Shown here in pieces: positions 1 through 8,364 of a stretch of DNA of 64,000 nucleotides. The position numbers and the translations under genes were made by a program. The notes beneath the pieces were generated by a model, which was not told where the DNA came from, ran no database searches, and saw only the letters and a program-made list of their open reading frames with translations. Position 1 is the stretch's first letter; each line of letters starts with the position of its first letter. The DNA is from Nocardia pseudobrasiliensis NBRC 108224. GTDB lineage: Bacteria; Actinomycetota; Actinomycetes; Mycobacteriales; Mycobacteriaceae. The stretch is from positions 124,001 to 188,000 of the forward strand of contig NZ_BDBS01000012.1 in assembly GCF_001613105.1 (NCBI RefSeq), given 5' to 3'.

Positions 1-70
1 ATTCAGCCATGGCAGCCTCGAGATCCGCCACAACAATCCCGACGTGATAGTGCGGAAACACCGTAGACAT
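1..70 (-). CDS. VOC/glyoxalase-fold protein, N-terminal fragment
   Basis: This is the first 23 codons of a gene that runs off the left edge. The visible N-terminus contains HVGIVVADLEAAM, which fits the opening strand and helix of a vicinal-oxygen-chelate (glyoxalase/bleomycin-resistance) domain, where the His is often a metal ligand. The ATG is at 70. The substrate cannot be told. A short palindrome lies about 55 bp upstream. Confidence 0.6.
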   Translation of the reverse strand, partial: MSTVFPHYHVGIVVADLEAAMAE

Positions 71-125
71 AACGAATCCCCTTCCGCCACCGGAAAGCCT
101 GTCCCACCACCCTACCTATAAACCC

Positions 126-137
126 GACCGATCGGTC
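126..137. promoter_or_regulatory. Palindrome GACCGATCGGTC, possible operator
   Basis: A perfect 12-bp palindrome lies in the gap between the leftward VOC gene and the rightward type VII cassette. CGATCG-centred palindromes of this kind are common TetR-family operators, but no cognate regulator is visible in the window. It could also be chance in GC-rich DNA. Confidence 0.3.
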
Positions 138-271
138 ATATATGTGCCACTACTCACCCACTCCCAAATCCCCAGGACAACTCCCATCCTGCCGGTTCGA
201 GGGAACCGTTCTGCCCAACGACGCGTCCAGTAAGGTAAGTGAACCTGGGCGCACGAAGGGAGGGACGGCCG

Positions 272-640
272 ATGGACGTGGGCCAATCGACCGCGAACGC
301 GCTGTACCAGCAGGCTGTGGCGGGGACGTTCAAGATGGAGAAGGACGCGGCGAAGCGGTGCGCCGACGTCTTCCAACGGTTCGCGGAGTCGCTGGACAAG
401 CAGTACCGAATCTCGGCTGATCTGCAAAAACTGGACGGCTTCGGCACGTTCCAGTCTGCTGTAGCCCTCCAGAACGGATTCAGCGGCAAGGGCGCAGAAC
501 TGACCGAGGCCTTGGGCGGAATGCAGGAAGCTGCTCTCAAGATGGCCGCGGCCTACCTCCGCGCCGGAGACATGATCACGGAGGCTGACGCAATGAACAC
601 GCTGGCGATCAATGCAAGCTCGGCGGGGCAGCGGGGATGA
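272..640 (+). CDS. Small helical type VII secretion-associated protein
   Basis: A 122-residue, mostly helical, Ala-rich protein with no signal peptide or membrane segment. The start at 272 (MDVGQSTANALYQQ) is chosen because GAAGGGAGGG precedes it; an upstream in-frame start lacks such a site. Its size, helical character and position before a DUF3558 lipoprotein, a PPE-like protein and an EspG-like chaperone suggest a WXG100-like or EspC-like exported partner. It has no WxG; the equivalent turn could be GFSGKG in the middle. Its stop overlaps the next start (ATGA). Family membership is an inference from shape and context. Confidence 0.6.
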   Translation: MDVGQSTANALYQQAVAGTFKMEKDAAKRCADVFQRFAESLDKQYRISADLQKLDGFGTFQSAVALQNGFSGKGAELTEALGGMQEAALKMAAAYLRAGDMITEADAMNTLAINASSAGQRG

Positions 641-1272
641 CCCGTCTTAGGCACGGATGGCTCATGCCCATCGCCGTAATGGTGGTCACCGCAACCGCGT
701 GCACCACGCAGAACAGCCACGATCCCAACACGACAACCGGTCCGTCTCAGCAGAGCACATCCGCACAATCTGCAACGCCTGCTCGGCCGACGCTGACCGC
801 ATCGAGCCTCCAACCCCCACCTCAGCCCAGCAAGTACATCAAACCTGGCCGCGCGGAGGTCGTGTTCGACCCGTGCACCTGGATCCCGGACGATGCCATC
901 GCCAAATCCGGTTACGACCCACAAAGCCGCGCGCGTGGCGGGGATCAGATAGCCGAACAGATCTTCCTGATCTGCCACTTCGACTCCAGGCTGCGCAACT
1001 TGTCGGTTCTCTCTGGAAACGTTTCATGGGACGAGGACCTCAAGAAGAACGGCGCATGGAGCGAACCCATCACAATCAATGGCCGACAGGCGATGTGGGT
1101 CCGGGACCCCGGTATCAAGTTCGGCTGCGACATCCATCTGCGGACGAAGGTTGGTTTCGTAGACGTGGGTCCGGTTCTGACCATCTACGGTCGCGGCGAA
1201 TCCCTTAATCCATGCGACGGTGTACTCGAAACCGCTACCGCGATCGAGCCGTCCATCGGGAAGGACAACTGA
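637..1272 (+). CDS. DUF3558-type lipoprotein
   Basis: A 211-residue predicted lipoprotein. The N-terminus has a basic start, a hydrophobic stretch and a lipobox ending TATAC, giving a lipidated Cys22. A Ser/Thr/Pro-rich linker (about residues 23-65) leads to a DUF3558-like domain with the motif FDPCTWIPDDAIAKSGYD and further cysteines at LICHFDS, FGCDIH and NPCDG, probably disulfide-paired outside the membrane. DUF3558 lipoproteins are common in actinomycetes and their biochemical role is unknown. It overlaps the previous gene by 4 bp, and the PPE-like gene starts 2 bp after it, so it belongs to the type VII cassette transcript. Confidence 0.75.
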   Translation: MTRLRHGWLMPIAVMVVTATACTTQNSHDPNTTTGPSQQSTSAQSATPARPTLTASSLQPPPQPSKYIKPGRAEVVFDPCTWIPDDAIAKSGYDPQSRARGGDQIAEQIFLICHFDSRLRNLSVLSGNVSWDEDLKKNGAWSEPITINGRQAMWVRDPGIKFGCDIHLRTKVGFVDVGPVLTIYGRGESLNPCDGVLETATAIEPSIGKDN

Positions 1273-1274
1273 CG

Positions 1275-2651
1275 ATGGCCAACGGTGACAACCCACCCGC
1301 GAACCCATTTGGTGCCCTAGGGCTCGTCCTACCGGTGAGCCCTGAAGCCGCAGTCAACAATGGGAAAGCAACCAAGAGTCAGCAGGGGGCGGAGGCTGTT
1401 CAACGCGGCCTTCACAACAACGGAACCGATCCGGCATACATAAAAGATCTAGAAGACTGGGACAGCGTCCCCCATCAGGCGATCTACGACAGTGTTCAGA
1501 GTATGAACCCGGATACGATCCACGGGAACGCCAGGAAGTGGCTCGACATCTCCGCTGCGGTCGGTGGCGCACTATTCGGGCTGAATTTGTCCATCCAGAA
1601 AGAGCTTTCGGACGGATTCCATGGCCAGTTCGCCAACGCCGCGAATGACGCCGCGCGCAAGTTCGTCCAGCAGGGCACCGACGCGCAAGAGGTCATGCAA
1701 ACAGTGGGAGCGCGGATTCATGCCGCAGGCTACGGTGCCGAAGCCGTGAGAGCCAGCGTGCCCCCGCCGGGCAAGCCCCACAATCAAGGGCTGACAACTC
1801 CGGTCACATCGCTCTGGCCTTTGGTCGGGGCAGAAGACCCGGCCCTCGGGAATGCCGCTCAACGAGACGCCGAAGAGGCACGCCAGCAGGCCATTACGGC
1901 CATGAAGATGAACTACAACCCGACCTACCAGCCAGCTGGCCAAAACGTCCCGACCTTCGTCCCCGTCGACTCCCCTGGCGAAGGCGGACCCGGCGGACTA
2001 AACGGCAATGGAAACGGAACGGGCACAGGCACAGGTACCGGCACCGGTAGCCCCAACTCCAGCAACGGCACCGACCAAAAAGCCACCAACCCCGACGACA
2101 AAGCCAACACCGACAACCAGCAGACCGATCCCAGCACCTCCCCCAACTCCTCCGATTCCTCGAATTCCGGTGGCAACCAAGGATCTTCGAGCGCCAGCGG
2201 TACCACCGGCGGAGCGGACACGAAACCCGCGGGACTGGATTCCTCCACGTCGCCCGCGGGCGTCGGCAGCGGCTCGGGGTCTCACGGCGGAACATCCGGA
2301 GGTCTGGGCGGCATTGGTAGCGGCGGCGTCGGCGGCATCGGTGGTGGTGGCGCGAATGCCCCCGGCCGGAGCATGCCTGGTCTCGGTGGCGCTGGAAATG
2401 CCGCTGCCGCAGCCGCTCTCGCGGGTCGCGGTGGTGCTGCCGGTGCGGCGGGGATGCCGGGTATGGGGATGCCGCACGGTGGTAAGGGCAAGGGTGAGGA
2501 GGATTCCGAGCACAAGACTCCCGATTACCTGATCATCGATCGGGAAGAGGAGTTGTTCGGGATTCGCGAGCGCACCACGCCGCAGGCCATCGGTGCGGAT
2601 ATTCCCGCGGCGCAGACTCGTCCGGACGATGGTGAGGGTCAACGCCGGTGA
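1275..2651 (+). CDS. PPE-like type VII secretion substrate with Gly/Ser-rich tail
   Basis: A 458-residue protein starting at ATG 1275, two bases after the lipoprotein stop. About residues 75-160 form a helical region (HGNARKWLDISAAVGG, then a long amphipathic stretch) like the helical hairpin of PPE or WXG-type substrates. Residues 225-420 are low-complexity Gly, Ser, Asn and Ala, including a (TG)n run encoded by near-perfect GGCACA-type hexamers. The last 35 residues are acidic and non-repetitive (DYLIIDREEELFGIRERTTP), a tail style seen in nocardial exported proteins. The next gene encodes an EspG-like chaperone, the known type of cytosolic escort for PPE proteins, which supports export. 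Function outside the cell is unknown. Confidence 0.65.
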   Translation: MANGDNPPANPFGALGLVLPVSPEAAVNNGKATKSQQGAEAVQRGLHNNGTDPAYIKDLEDWDSVPHQAIYDSVQSMNPDTIHGNARKWLDISAAVGGALFGLNLSIQKELSDGFHGQFANAANDAARKFVQQGTDAQEVMQTVGARIHAAGYGAEAVRASVPPPGKPHNQGLTTPVTSLWPLVGAEDPALGNAAQRDAEEARQQAITAMKMNYNPTYQPAGQNVPTFVPVDSPGEGGPGGLNGNGNGTGTGTGTGTGSPNSSNGTDQKATNPDDKANTDNQQTDPSTSPNSSDSSNSGGNQGSSSASGTTGGADTKPAGLDSSTSPAGVGSGSGSHGGTSGGLGGIGSGGVGGIGGGGANAPGRSMPGLGGAGNAAAAAALAGRGGAAGAAGMPGMGMPHGGKGKGEEDSEHKTPDYLIIDREEELFGIRERTTPQAIGADIPAAQTRPDDGEGQRR

Positions 2652-3373
2652 AGTGGGAGTTCACTCCCGACGAGTTCATGCACGTGTGGAAGGAAACCGA
2701 TAAGGATCGGTATCCGTTCCCGCTGAGCCTGTACTCGTCGACGGAATGGCAGAGCGAGGCCGACCGGCTCGCCGAGCAATTACGCCATCGCCTGCCCCCG
2801 GGCCGCGACGCCGATCTTTCCGCCGTGCTGCGTGTGGCGTCGAATCCCGCTGTGTCCCTGTGCGTTACCGGGACCCGTAAGCGACCGATCCGCGCGTACG
2901 GCGCCATCGACACCACCGTCGGCGTCACCCTCGTCCAGCGCCCGGGCCCGACCGCCGAGGTCGGCGGCAATGTGGTCATCGAGGTCGGTTCCCCGGCCAT
3001 CGTCCCGAAGGTGTTCGTCGCCGTCATCGGCAATGTCGCCGCGGGCCGCCACCCGGCCATGGTCGAAAGCTTCGACCGAATCCGCCTCGACCTCGAATCC
3101 TGGACGGGCTCGAAGGAATCCGTCACCGACCGCATGCGCCGCCTTCTCAAATCCCCGCGTGCCGCGGTGGGTCACCTGGAGGTCCAACAGGCCGTCAACA
3201 CCACCCGCCCCCACCCACCCCAATACCTGAGCTGGATCGACCTCGAAAACGACGGCCGCTACCTCTACTTCCAACAGCACAACGACCTACACATCGAGCC
3301 CTGCTCCACAGAACGCCTCCTCCACCGGATCACCCAGATGGCCCAGCCGGTCTCGAGCAACGCCGACTGGTGA
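2648..3373 (+). CDS. EspG-like type VII secretion chaperone
   Basis: A 241-residue cytosolic protein that starts with GTG in a 4-bp overlap with the PPE-like gene. The N-terminus (KWEFTPDEFMHVWKETDKD), the pattern of beta strands in the middle (residues 70-130) and the C-terminal helix match the EspG family, which binds the helical tip of PE/PPE heterodimers and delivers them to an ESX secretion system. Translational coupling to the PPE-like gene implies they are partners. No EccA-E core gene is in the window, so the secretion channel must be encoded elsewhere. Confidence 0.7.
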   Translation: MKWEFTPDEFMHVWKETDKDRYPFPLSLYSSTEWQSEADRLAEQLRHRLPPGRDADLSAVLRVASNPAVSLCVTGTRKRPIRAYGAIDTTVGVTLVQRPGPTAEVGGNVVIEVGSPAIVPKVFVAVIGNVAAGRHPAMVESFDRIRLDLESWTGSKESVTDRMRRLLKSPRAAVGHLEVQQAVNTTRPHPPQYLSWIDLENDGRYLYFQQHNDLHIEPCSTERLLHRITQMAQPVSSNADW

Positions 3374-3608
3374 CCATTCGCTGACCCGCACGGCCCCAGC
3401 GCAATTCACCCACGAAAACCGATTCCCGAGATCCCCGCTCGTATTCCGAGCACAGTTAGCGGGCCTCATTGCGCCGCCCATGACGGTCGGCTTTCCCGTC
3501 CCGCGCAGCTGATGCCGCCCGCCGACCTGGCTCGACGGCCGGATCCCGACCTACAATCCCTTTGATTCGTTGCGAATTTCGGATCGGCGACGAGTCGGGG
3601 GAGATCCG

Positions 3609-3878
3609 ATGTGGCGTAGAAAGCCGAATGTATTCAACGACCCGCCCGTACAACTGACCCCCTGGCAGTTGAAGCTGGACTTGCAGAAGGCTCGGCGGGC
3701 GGCTCGGGAGGCGCAGCAGTCGCTGGGGCGAACCAAGAAGTCGCAGTATCGGCGATACCGTGCCGCTGCCGGGGATGCCTATGTCGACTGGCCGCGCTGG
3801 AAAGCCGCGTACCTGAGTGAATACAAGCGCCGGGTCAAGGTCGAGCCCGCAGGCGAGAGCAGTTCCATGTACGTGTGA
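3609..3878 (+). CDS. Small basic hypothetical protein
   Basis: An 89-residue protein starting MWRRKPNVFNDPPVQ after a GGGGGAGAT ribosome site. It is strongly basic, with a helical KARRAAREAQQSLGRTKKSQYRRYRAAAG stretch split by a short acidic patch, and ends SSSMYV. No family was recognised. It stands alone, 235 bp downstream of the EspG-like gene, and is followed by about 200 bp with no visible gene. Protein or nucleic-acid binding would fit its charge, but nothing more can be said. Confidence 0.5.
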   Translation: MWRRKPNVFNDPPVQLTPWQLKLDLQKARRAAREAQQSLGRTKKSQYRRYRAAAGDAYVDWPRWKAAYLSEYKRRVKVEPAGESSSMYV

Positions 3879-4077
3879 TGCCTCGAGGTCGTCCGTTTCT
3901 CGACGCCGCTCATCCGGTCGGAGACGCGACGGTGAATCGCGCACCACTGAGCGGACCATCCTCGACCCGAACAAGCCTGACGTGCCGCCGCCCGGTGCGC
4001 CCATCGGTACGACTCCGGCGAAAATCTGCTGCCAGAGTCGTGATCCGATGGACCCCCAGACTCGGGCTCGGCCGGCC

Positions 4078-4779
4078 CTAGGCCGACGAAGCCGATATCA
4101 GCTTGATCTTCGTGGTGTCGACCTCCAGACCTTTGACACCCAGCGACGCCACGGCCTCCGCGAGCGCTGCGACGGCCTCGTTCTCGGCGGTGGCGGCCTT
4201 GTTGGCCACCTCGACATCGTCGGGTTCCGCCTCGGCGTCCTCGGCCGCCTTCGCCGCGCTGTCGGATTTGGCGAAGACCTTGGTCAAGGCGTCGAGGGCC
4301 TTATTCGCGGCGGCCTGTTTCGAGGCGGCCTCGCCGGCGGCAGCGGCGGCTTTGTCGGCTGCCGCCTTCACGTCGTCGCCGCCACTGTTGGCCGCCTTGG
4401 CGGCGAGTCCGGCGGCTTCCTTCGTGGTTGTCGCGTCGTCCGCCTTTTCCGCGGCCTCATCGGCGGCCTTCGACGCGGCATCGGCCTTGGCCGAGGCGTT
4501 TTCGGCGGCTTTCTTCGCCTCGTCGGCGGCGGCATTGACCGCGCCGGAAAGAGCAGCGCCGGCATCGGAGATCAGTTTGAGACGAGCGGCAGCACTGTAT
4601 GCGCGCTGGCAGTGCTGGATGACCAGTTCCTTCGTCTTGTCTTGGCCACCCTTCGCTTCGACCTCGCCGGCCTCGCATTTCCCATCCCACGGGGCATCCG
4701 CGTAGACCGGCGCGGCCGCCGCCAAACATGCCGTGACGATCACTGTTGTCGAGAGCAATGCGCGAATACCAATGTTCAC
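4078..4779 (-). CDS. Secreted Ala-rich coiled-coil protein
   Basis: A 233-residue predicted exported protein. GTG at 4779 is preferred to an upstream ATG at 4791 because GGAGG sits five bases before it. The N-terminus (NIGIRALLSTTVIVTACLAA then APVYADAPW) is a signal peptide with a likely AYA-type cleavage. A short Cys-containing segment (GKCEAG, IQHCQRA) follows, and then more than 150 residues of Ala/Lys/Glu heptad-like sequence that should form a long helix or coiled coil. No catalytic motif is present. A structural or envelope-surface role is possible; the repeat composition resembles many actinobacterial secreted Ala-rich proteins without proving kinship. Confidence 0.65.
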   Translation of the reverse strand: MNIGIRALLSTTVIVTACLAAAAPVYADAPWDGKCEAGEVEAKGGQDKTKELVIQHCQRAYSAAARLKLISDAGAALSGAVNAAADEAKKAAENASAKADAASKAADEAAEKADDATTTKEAAGLAAKAANSGGDDVKAAADKAAAAAGEAASKQAAANKALDALTKVFAKSDSAAKAAEDAEAEPDDVEVANKAATAENEAVAALAEAVASLGVKGLEVDTTKIKLISASSA

Positions 4780-4871
4780 GAGCGCCTCCATGAAAGTGGT
4801 CGGTACCGAGGGGAACTATTCCTATTCGACACCACCGATGTCCTGGATCGACGCAAGCGCGAGCGGTGTCG

Positions 4872-5948
4872 TCACGCCAGGCGATAAGTCGCCAGCACCG
4901 CCTTGTGATCGGTGACCCACCGCTGCGGACTGGCGACAAAATTGTCCTGGGTGTTCTCATCGACGCGCTGATTGCGCACGATGGAGCCGCGCGGGCCGAC
5001 CAGTCCGACCGAACTCAACGTCAGTGCCGCGCCCGGACTGGTGAAGATGTAGTCGATCCGGTCGCGTTCGTCGGCCTCCGGAGCCCAGGTCAGTTTGCTG
5101 ACAGGGGCCTCGGGGTTGCTTGCGGGCCAAGTGAATCCGGGGTGGGTTACCGGATTCGGGTAGTGGGACCGATAGGCGTCGACGAAACCGGCCTGTCGCA
5201 GCCGATCGGTGCTCGCCCACGGCAGCACGACACCGTGGTGATCGAACAGCTGTGCCGTCGCCGCGGTCCAGTCCAGCGCGGAGGGCTCGTTGAAATCGCC
5301 GCCCAGGATGACCGAGCGCCCGGCCGCCATCTCGGCCCGCGCGTCGTCGATGAACCTCTTGATCGCATCCGGCCTGCCCGAGGACGTATTCACCCGTTGC
5401 ACGACGGCCGGATCCGTAACCGGCCCGTCGGGCAGCTTGTTCCAGCCGTACTGCGCGAATTCGTCGCCCGAACTGCCCGGGCCGTAACCGCGCGGCAGAT
5501 AGGTCGCGTACCAACGATATTCCAGATGCGCGGCGTAGACGGAGAAGAGTTTGCCGTCCATCGTCAGCCGCGCGCGGGTCATCCAGTCCAGCCGCGTGGT
5601 CGACTCGATCGGGAATATCGACAGCACCCCGGTGTCGTCGGAGGGCGCGCTCGCGTAGGTGCGGCCGCGCCGCCGCAGAGCGTCGGCCACCTTGTCGGTG
5701 GCCCCGCGGAAAGCCTCGGTCAGGGTCACGATCGAGGCGTCGGTGGACACGATCAGATCGGCGACGAGATCGATACCACCGCGAATATTGTCGCCCGCCT
5801 GCCAGATATTGATCGTCAGCACCCGGATCTCCCGCCCGCCGGGCGCGGCCTGCGCGATCGACGACGAGACATACGGCGCGGCGGCGAAAACCCCTGCCAG
5901 GGAGCCCATCCCGACGATGGCGTCGCGCCGGGTGATGCGGCCGGTCAT
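4872..5948 (-). CDS. Tat-exported endonuclease/exonuclease/phosphatase-family hydrolase
   Basis: A 358-residue secreted enzyme. ATG 5948 is chosen because AGGAG lies five bases upstream; the GTG two codons earlier overlaps that site. The leader carries a twin-arginine motif (TRRDAIV) and a hydrophobic stretch ending AQAAPG. The mature part has the EEP fold hallmarks in order: TINIWQAGDN (Asn ligand), TLTEAF (Glu metal ligand), GGDFNEPSALDW, DRIDYIF and the C-terminal TDHKAV with the catalytic Asp-His pair. This family includes sphingomyelinases, nucleases and inositol phosphatases. The length and export fit a phosphodiesterase acting outside the cell; the substrate cannot be assigned. Confidence 0.8.
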   Translation of the reverse strand: MTGRITRRDAIVGMGSLAGVFAAAPYVSSSIAQAAPGGREIRVLTINIWQAGDNIRGGIDLVADLIVSTDASIVTLTEAFRGATDKVADALRRRGRTYASAPSDDTGVLSIFPIESTTRLDWMTRARLTMDGKLFSVYAAHLEYRWYATYLPRGYGPGSSGDEFAQYGWNKLPDGPVTDPAVVQRVNTSSGRPDAIKRFIDDARAEMAAGRSVILGGDFNEPSALDWTAATAQLFDHHGVVLPWASTDRLRQAGFVDAYRSHYPNPVTHPGFTWPASNPEAPVSKLTWAPEADERDRIDYIFTSPGAALTLSSVGLVGPRGSIVRNQRVDENTQDNFVASPQRWVTDHKAVLATYRLA

Positions 5949-6022
5949 ACACACTCCTATCGATCGAAATCAGGAACGTGCTGATCGTGAAGGAGCGAAC
6001 TGTCGCGGATATGAACGCCGCG

Positions 6023-6742
6023 TTACCGCAGCGGCGCGAGCGCCTTCCAGGTCGCGGGCATGTCCCGCATCAGCAGCGCGCAATCGAGAACCGCACTGCC
6101 ACGCGGGAATCGGGTCCGGTCGTCGAAGAAGGTGGACTCGATCGCGCCCATTTCCACCGGCTCGACTCGCCATGCGTCCGTTCGCAATTCAAGCCCGTCG
6201 AGCCGGTTCTCGGTGCGGGTGGCGGAGAATCCCGCCGAGCCGAGCCGGAAGAATTCCGAGGCGGTCGCCAGATCGGCGAACAGCTCGCTGCCGCGGAAAC
6301 GCTGCGTGGTTCGGACGTCCACGCTCACCTTCACCGTGTCGTCACGGCTTGTGAAGGCCACGTGCAGGTCCGTGGCGCTCTCCCGCACATCGAACGACGC
6401 CCGCTGATGCTCACCGGGAAACACCCGGCCGCCCGCGAGAATATTGACCACCGAACCGCTGTCGCGGCGCGGAATGTAGACCCCGGTCGAACGGCCTTGC
6501 GGCCCATCCCATTCCACGGCGATCCGATGCGCGGCATTCTCACTGCGCAGCCCCAGCCATCCCGGCAACCGGGCGGGCCGGACGTGCCCGAGCCGGACCA
6601 GACAGATTCCGGCGACCGCCCAACCGTCGAGCACCTGCGGCCGCATTCGCTCGGGCAGTAGTCGCGCGATCACAGCCGGATCGACTCGATAGTTCACCAG
6701 CAGTCGTCGTTCGACCACGCTGGCCATCGCGGGCATCCTCAC
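6023..6742 (-). CDS. DUF2071 (YqjF-like) protein
   Basis: A 239-residue soluble protein of the DUF2071 group, distantly related to the acetoacetate-decarboxylase fold. Typical features are the opening RRLLVNYRVDPAVIARLLPE, then GICLVRLGHVRP and the YIPRRDSGS region. Function in this family is not established. The start GTG at 6742 overlaps the stop of the ArsR gene, so the two are co-translated and the ArsR protein probably controls it. Confidence 0.7.
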   Translation of the reverse strand: MRMPAMASVVERRLLVNYRVDPAVIARLLPERMRPQVLDGWAVAGICLVRLGHVRPARLPGWLGLRSENAAHRIAVEWDGPQGRSTGVYIPRRDSGSVVNILAGGRVFPGEHQRASFDVRESATDLHVAFTSRDDTVKVSVDVRTTQRFRGSELFADLATASEFFRLGSAGFSATRTENRLDGLELRTDAWRVEPVEMGAIESTFFDDRTRFPRGSAVLDCALLMRDMPATWKALAPLR

Positions 6743-7077
6743 TGGTCCTCCCCCTGTTCCTCAGTTCGCCGCCGACGGCGCCTGAGCACGGCCTGATCCG
6801 GACAGACCGCGCTCAAGAACCTGCCCACGGACACCGCCAGCCGCTCCTCGACCAGCGAGTAGTGGATCCGATTGGCCTCACGTCGCTCCCGAACCAGCCC
6901 GGCCGCCTTGAGCACGCCGAGATGCCGCGAGACCGAGGGACCGCTGATCGGAAAGCGACTCGCGATCTCCCCCGCGGTGAGATCACCTTCGCGGAGATCC
7001 TCCAGGATCTGCCGACGCGTCGAATCCGCCAGCGCCCGGAACACGCTCGCCTCGTCATCGGCTCCCAGTTCGACCAT
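6739..7077 (-). CDS. ArsR-family transcriptional regulator
   Basis: A 112-residue winged-helix repressor of the ArsR/SmtB type. The recognition region reads TAGEIASRFPISGPSVSRHL, followed by GVLKAAGLVRERREANRIHY, the usual wing. No CxC metal site of classical ArsR proteins is seen in the DNA-binding helix; the only Cys is near the C-terminus (SAVCPDQ), so it may not sense metals. The last 20 residues are Arg- and Glu-rich. It overlaps the DUF2071 gene by 4 bp, and an inverted repeat lies just upstream of its start, consistent with autoregulation of a two-gene operon. Confidence 0.85.
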   Translation of the reverse strand: MVELGADDEASVFRALADSTRRQILEDLREGDLTAGEIASRFPISGPSVSRHLGVLKAAGLVRERREANRIHYSLVEERLAVSVGRFLSAVCPDQAVLRRRRRRTEEQGEDQ

Positions 7078-7085
7078 GCCGACAA

Positions 7086-7103
7086 TTTAGCAGATTAGCT
7101 AAA
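7086..7103. promoter_or_regulatory. Inverted repeat TTTAGC-N6-GCTAAA upstream of arsR-type gene
   Basis: Six-base arms separated by AGATTA lie 9 bp upstream of the ArsR start, and a further TAGCTA copy follows at 7104-7109. The region is AT-rich compared with its surroundings. Position and symmetry fit an autoregulatory ArsR operator overlapping the promoter. Confidence 0.5.
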
Positions 7104-7127
7104 TAGCTAGTAACAACCCATCGGCGG

Positions 7128-7676
7128 TCAGCGGTCCAGGTGAGTCGGAGACGGGGACGGTTGCGGACCCCAGCCGGGATATCGACTGGAACTGCACACG
7201 AGGCTGATATGACGGCCATCGATGGACAGTTGCGCGCCGAGCCGGTAGCCGTCGGGCAGTTCGGCGGCCCGCCGCACGCTGCCCACCTCGTCCGGCGGGT
7301 AATCGGTGATGGGCCAGCCGAGACCGTCCCAGGCAGCGGCGACGTCGGCGTAGGCGGCATCCTGAGGACCCTCGGGATAACCGAGCAGCCAGTAGTCGAC
7401 GCTGTACTCGTGCGGGAGCAGAAAGGCGCTTCCGGTACCCAGCGCGAGACCGCCACCGGGCGACAGGCCCGAATGCGGCAAGCCCGGAATGGTGGTGTCC
7501 AAATACGTGCCCTCGGGCATCGCCCGAATGGTCCGAAGCAGCGAGTCGATACAGACATCCTGCGCTTGCTGACCATTGGCTGGCGGCGCGCCGTGAGCGG
7601 ATGCGGTCAGCACCGAAGGCGCGGCCAGCGCGAGACAGCTGGAGACTATCCCCAGCAAGAGGTTCTTCTTCGACAT
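7128..7676 (-). CDS. Secreted hypothetical protein
   Basis: A 182-residue exported protein. The ATG at 7676 begins a standard signal peptide (KKNLLLGIVSSCLALAAPSV, cleavage near ASAHG-AP). The open frame continues far upstream, but that part lacks a leader. The mature protein has two Cys residues (QDVCIDSLL, ISLVCSSS) that could pair, and a Tyr/Trp-rich middle (YSVDYWLLGYPEG, AAWDGLGWPITDYPPDE). No family was recognised. An AT-rich stretch with an inverted repeat (TGATAA-N6-TTATCA, 7729-7746) lies about 50 bp upstream and may hold the promoter. Confidence 0.6.
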   Translation of the reverse strand: MSKKNLLLGIVSSCLALAAPSVLTASAHGAPPANGQQAQDVCIDSLLRTIRAMPEGTYLDTTIPGLPHSGLSPGGGLALGTGSAFLLPHEYSVDYWLLGYPEGPQDAAYADVAAAWDGLGWPITDYPPDEVGSVRRAAELPDGYRLGAQLSIDGRHISLVCSSSRYPGWGPQPSPSPTHLDR

Positions 7677-7743
7677 GCAGACACTCCCAGCATCGATTGC
7701 CATCAGATAGCTGGATCGTAGCATTAATTGATAAGATTGATTA

Positions 7744-8059
7744 TCAGTTAGCGATTTCCCGGCCCATCCAGCGACCGTGCTGCCATTCCGGATCGGGCGG
7801 GTAACCGCAGCCATATGCAGGGACACGTGGACGCTGGCGCGCACCCCGCCCGCCAGCGGTTCGCCGTCGGGCGCGGTCATCGCGAACCGGACGGCGACCG
7901 GACGCTTTGCGCCGGAACGGTATTCGATATCGATACGCGGCCGGAATCGAGCCGTTCCACGGTCCTCACGAAAAAGGTTGTCCCTAGCGGCATTTCGTCG
8001 CGCTCGCGCCAGCACACCTCGGGCACCGGCACATCGATTGCTCTCACGGCACCGGCCAT
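7744..8059 (-). pseudogene. Possible frameshifted small gene
   Basis: Three short reading frames on the minus strand join into one plausible ~105-residue protein. Frame one starts at ATG 8059 (MAGAVRAIDVPVPEVCWRER) and looks coding to about 7932. A second frame then takes over (DIEYRSGAKRPVAVRFAM, then GGVRASVHVSLHM) with high GC at third positions, and a third gives a natural-looking tail (GCGYPPDPEWQHGRWMGRE, stop at 7744). No single frame covers the whole. This suggests two frameshifts or sequencing errors. The family is not recognised. Confidence 0.35.
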
Positions 8060-8364
8060 GACCTTGCACTGCCGGGGCAGGCCATGCGGGACGAACGAAC
8101 CATCGTCCGGCTCACCACGCGAGGCCCACTAGGCATCGAAAAATACTGTCGCACTGGACATTCCCGCATCGGTCGACCGGGACGCGCCGGATATCACGGG
8201 TGAGGCGTGACCTTGCCGCCAACCAGCGCGTCACGGAGTTGATCCGCGTCGCGTTCACTGACCGTAAGTCGCCTGCGCGCAATCGGATCGGGCTCGTCGG
8301 ATCATCTCGACCCCCGACATCGGCTGTATCGACGTCGAGAACGGTAACGCACTTTCCCGATCGA
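8060..8364. other. Intergenic stretch, nothing recognised
   Basis: About 300 bp between the possible pseudogene and the next minus-strand gene. No frame shows coding character and no RNA, repeat or terminator was recognised. Confidence 0.5.
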
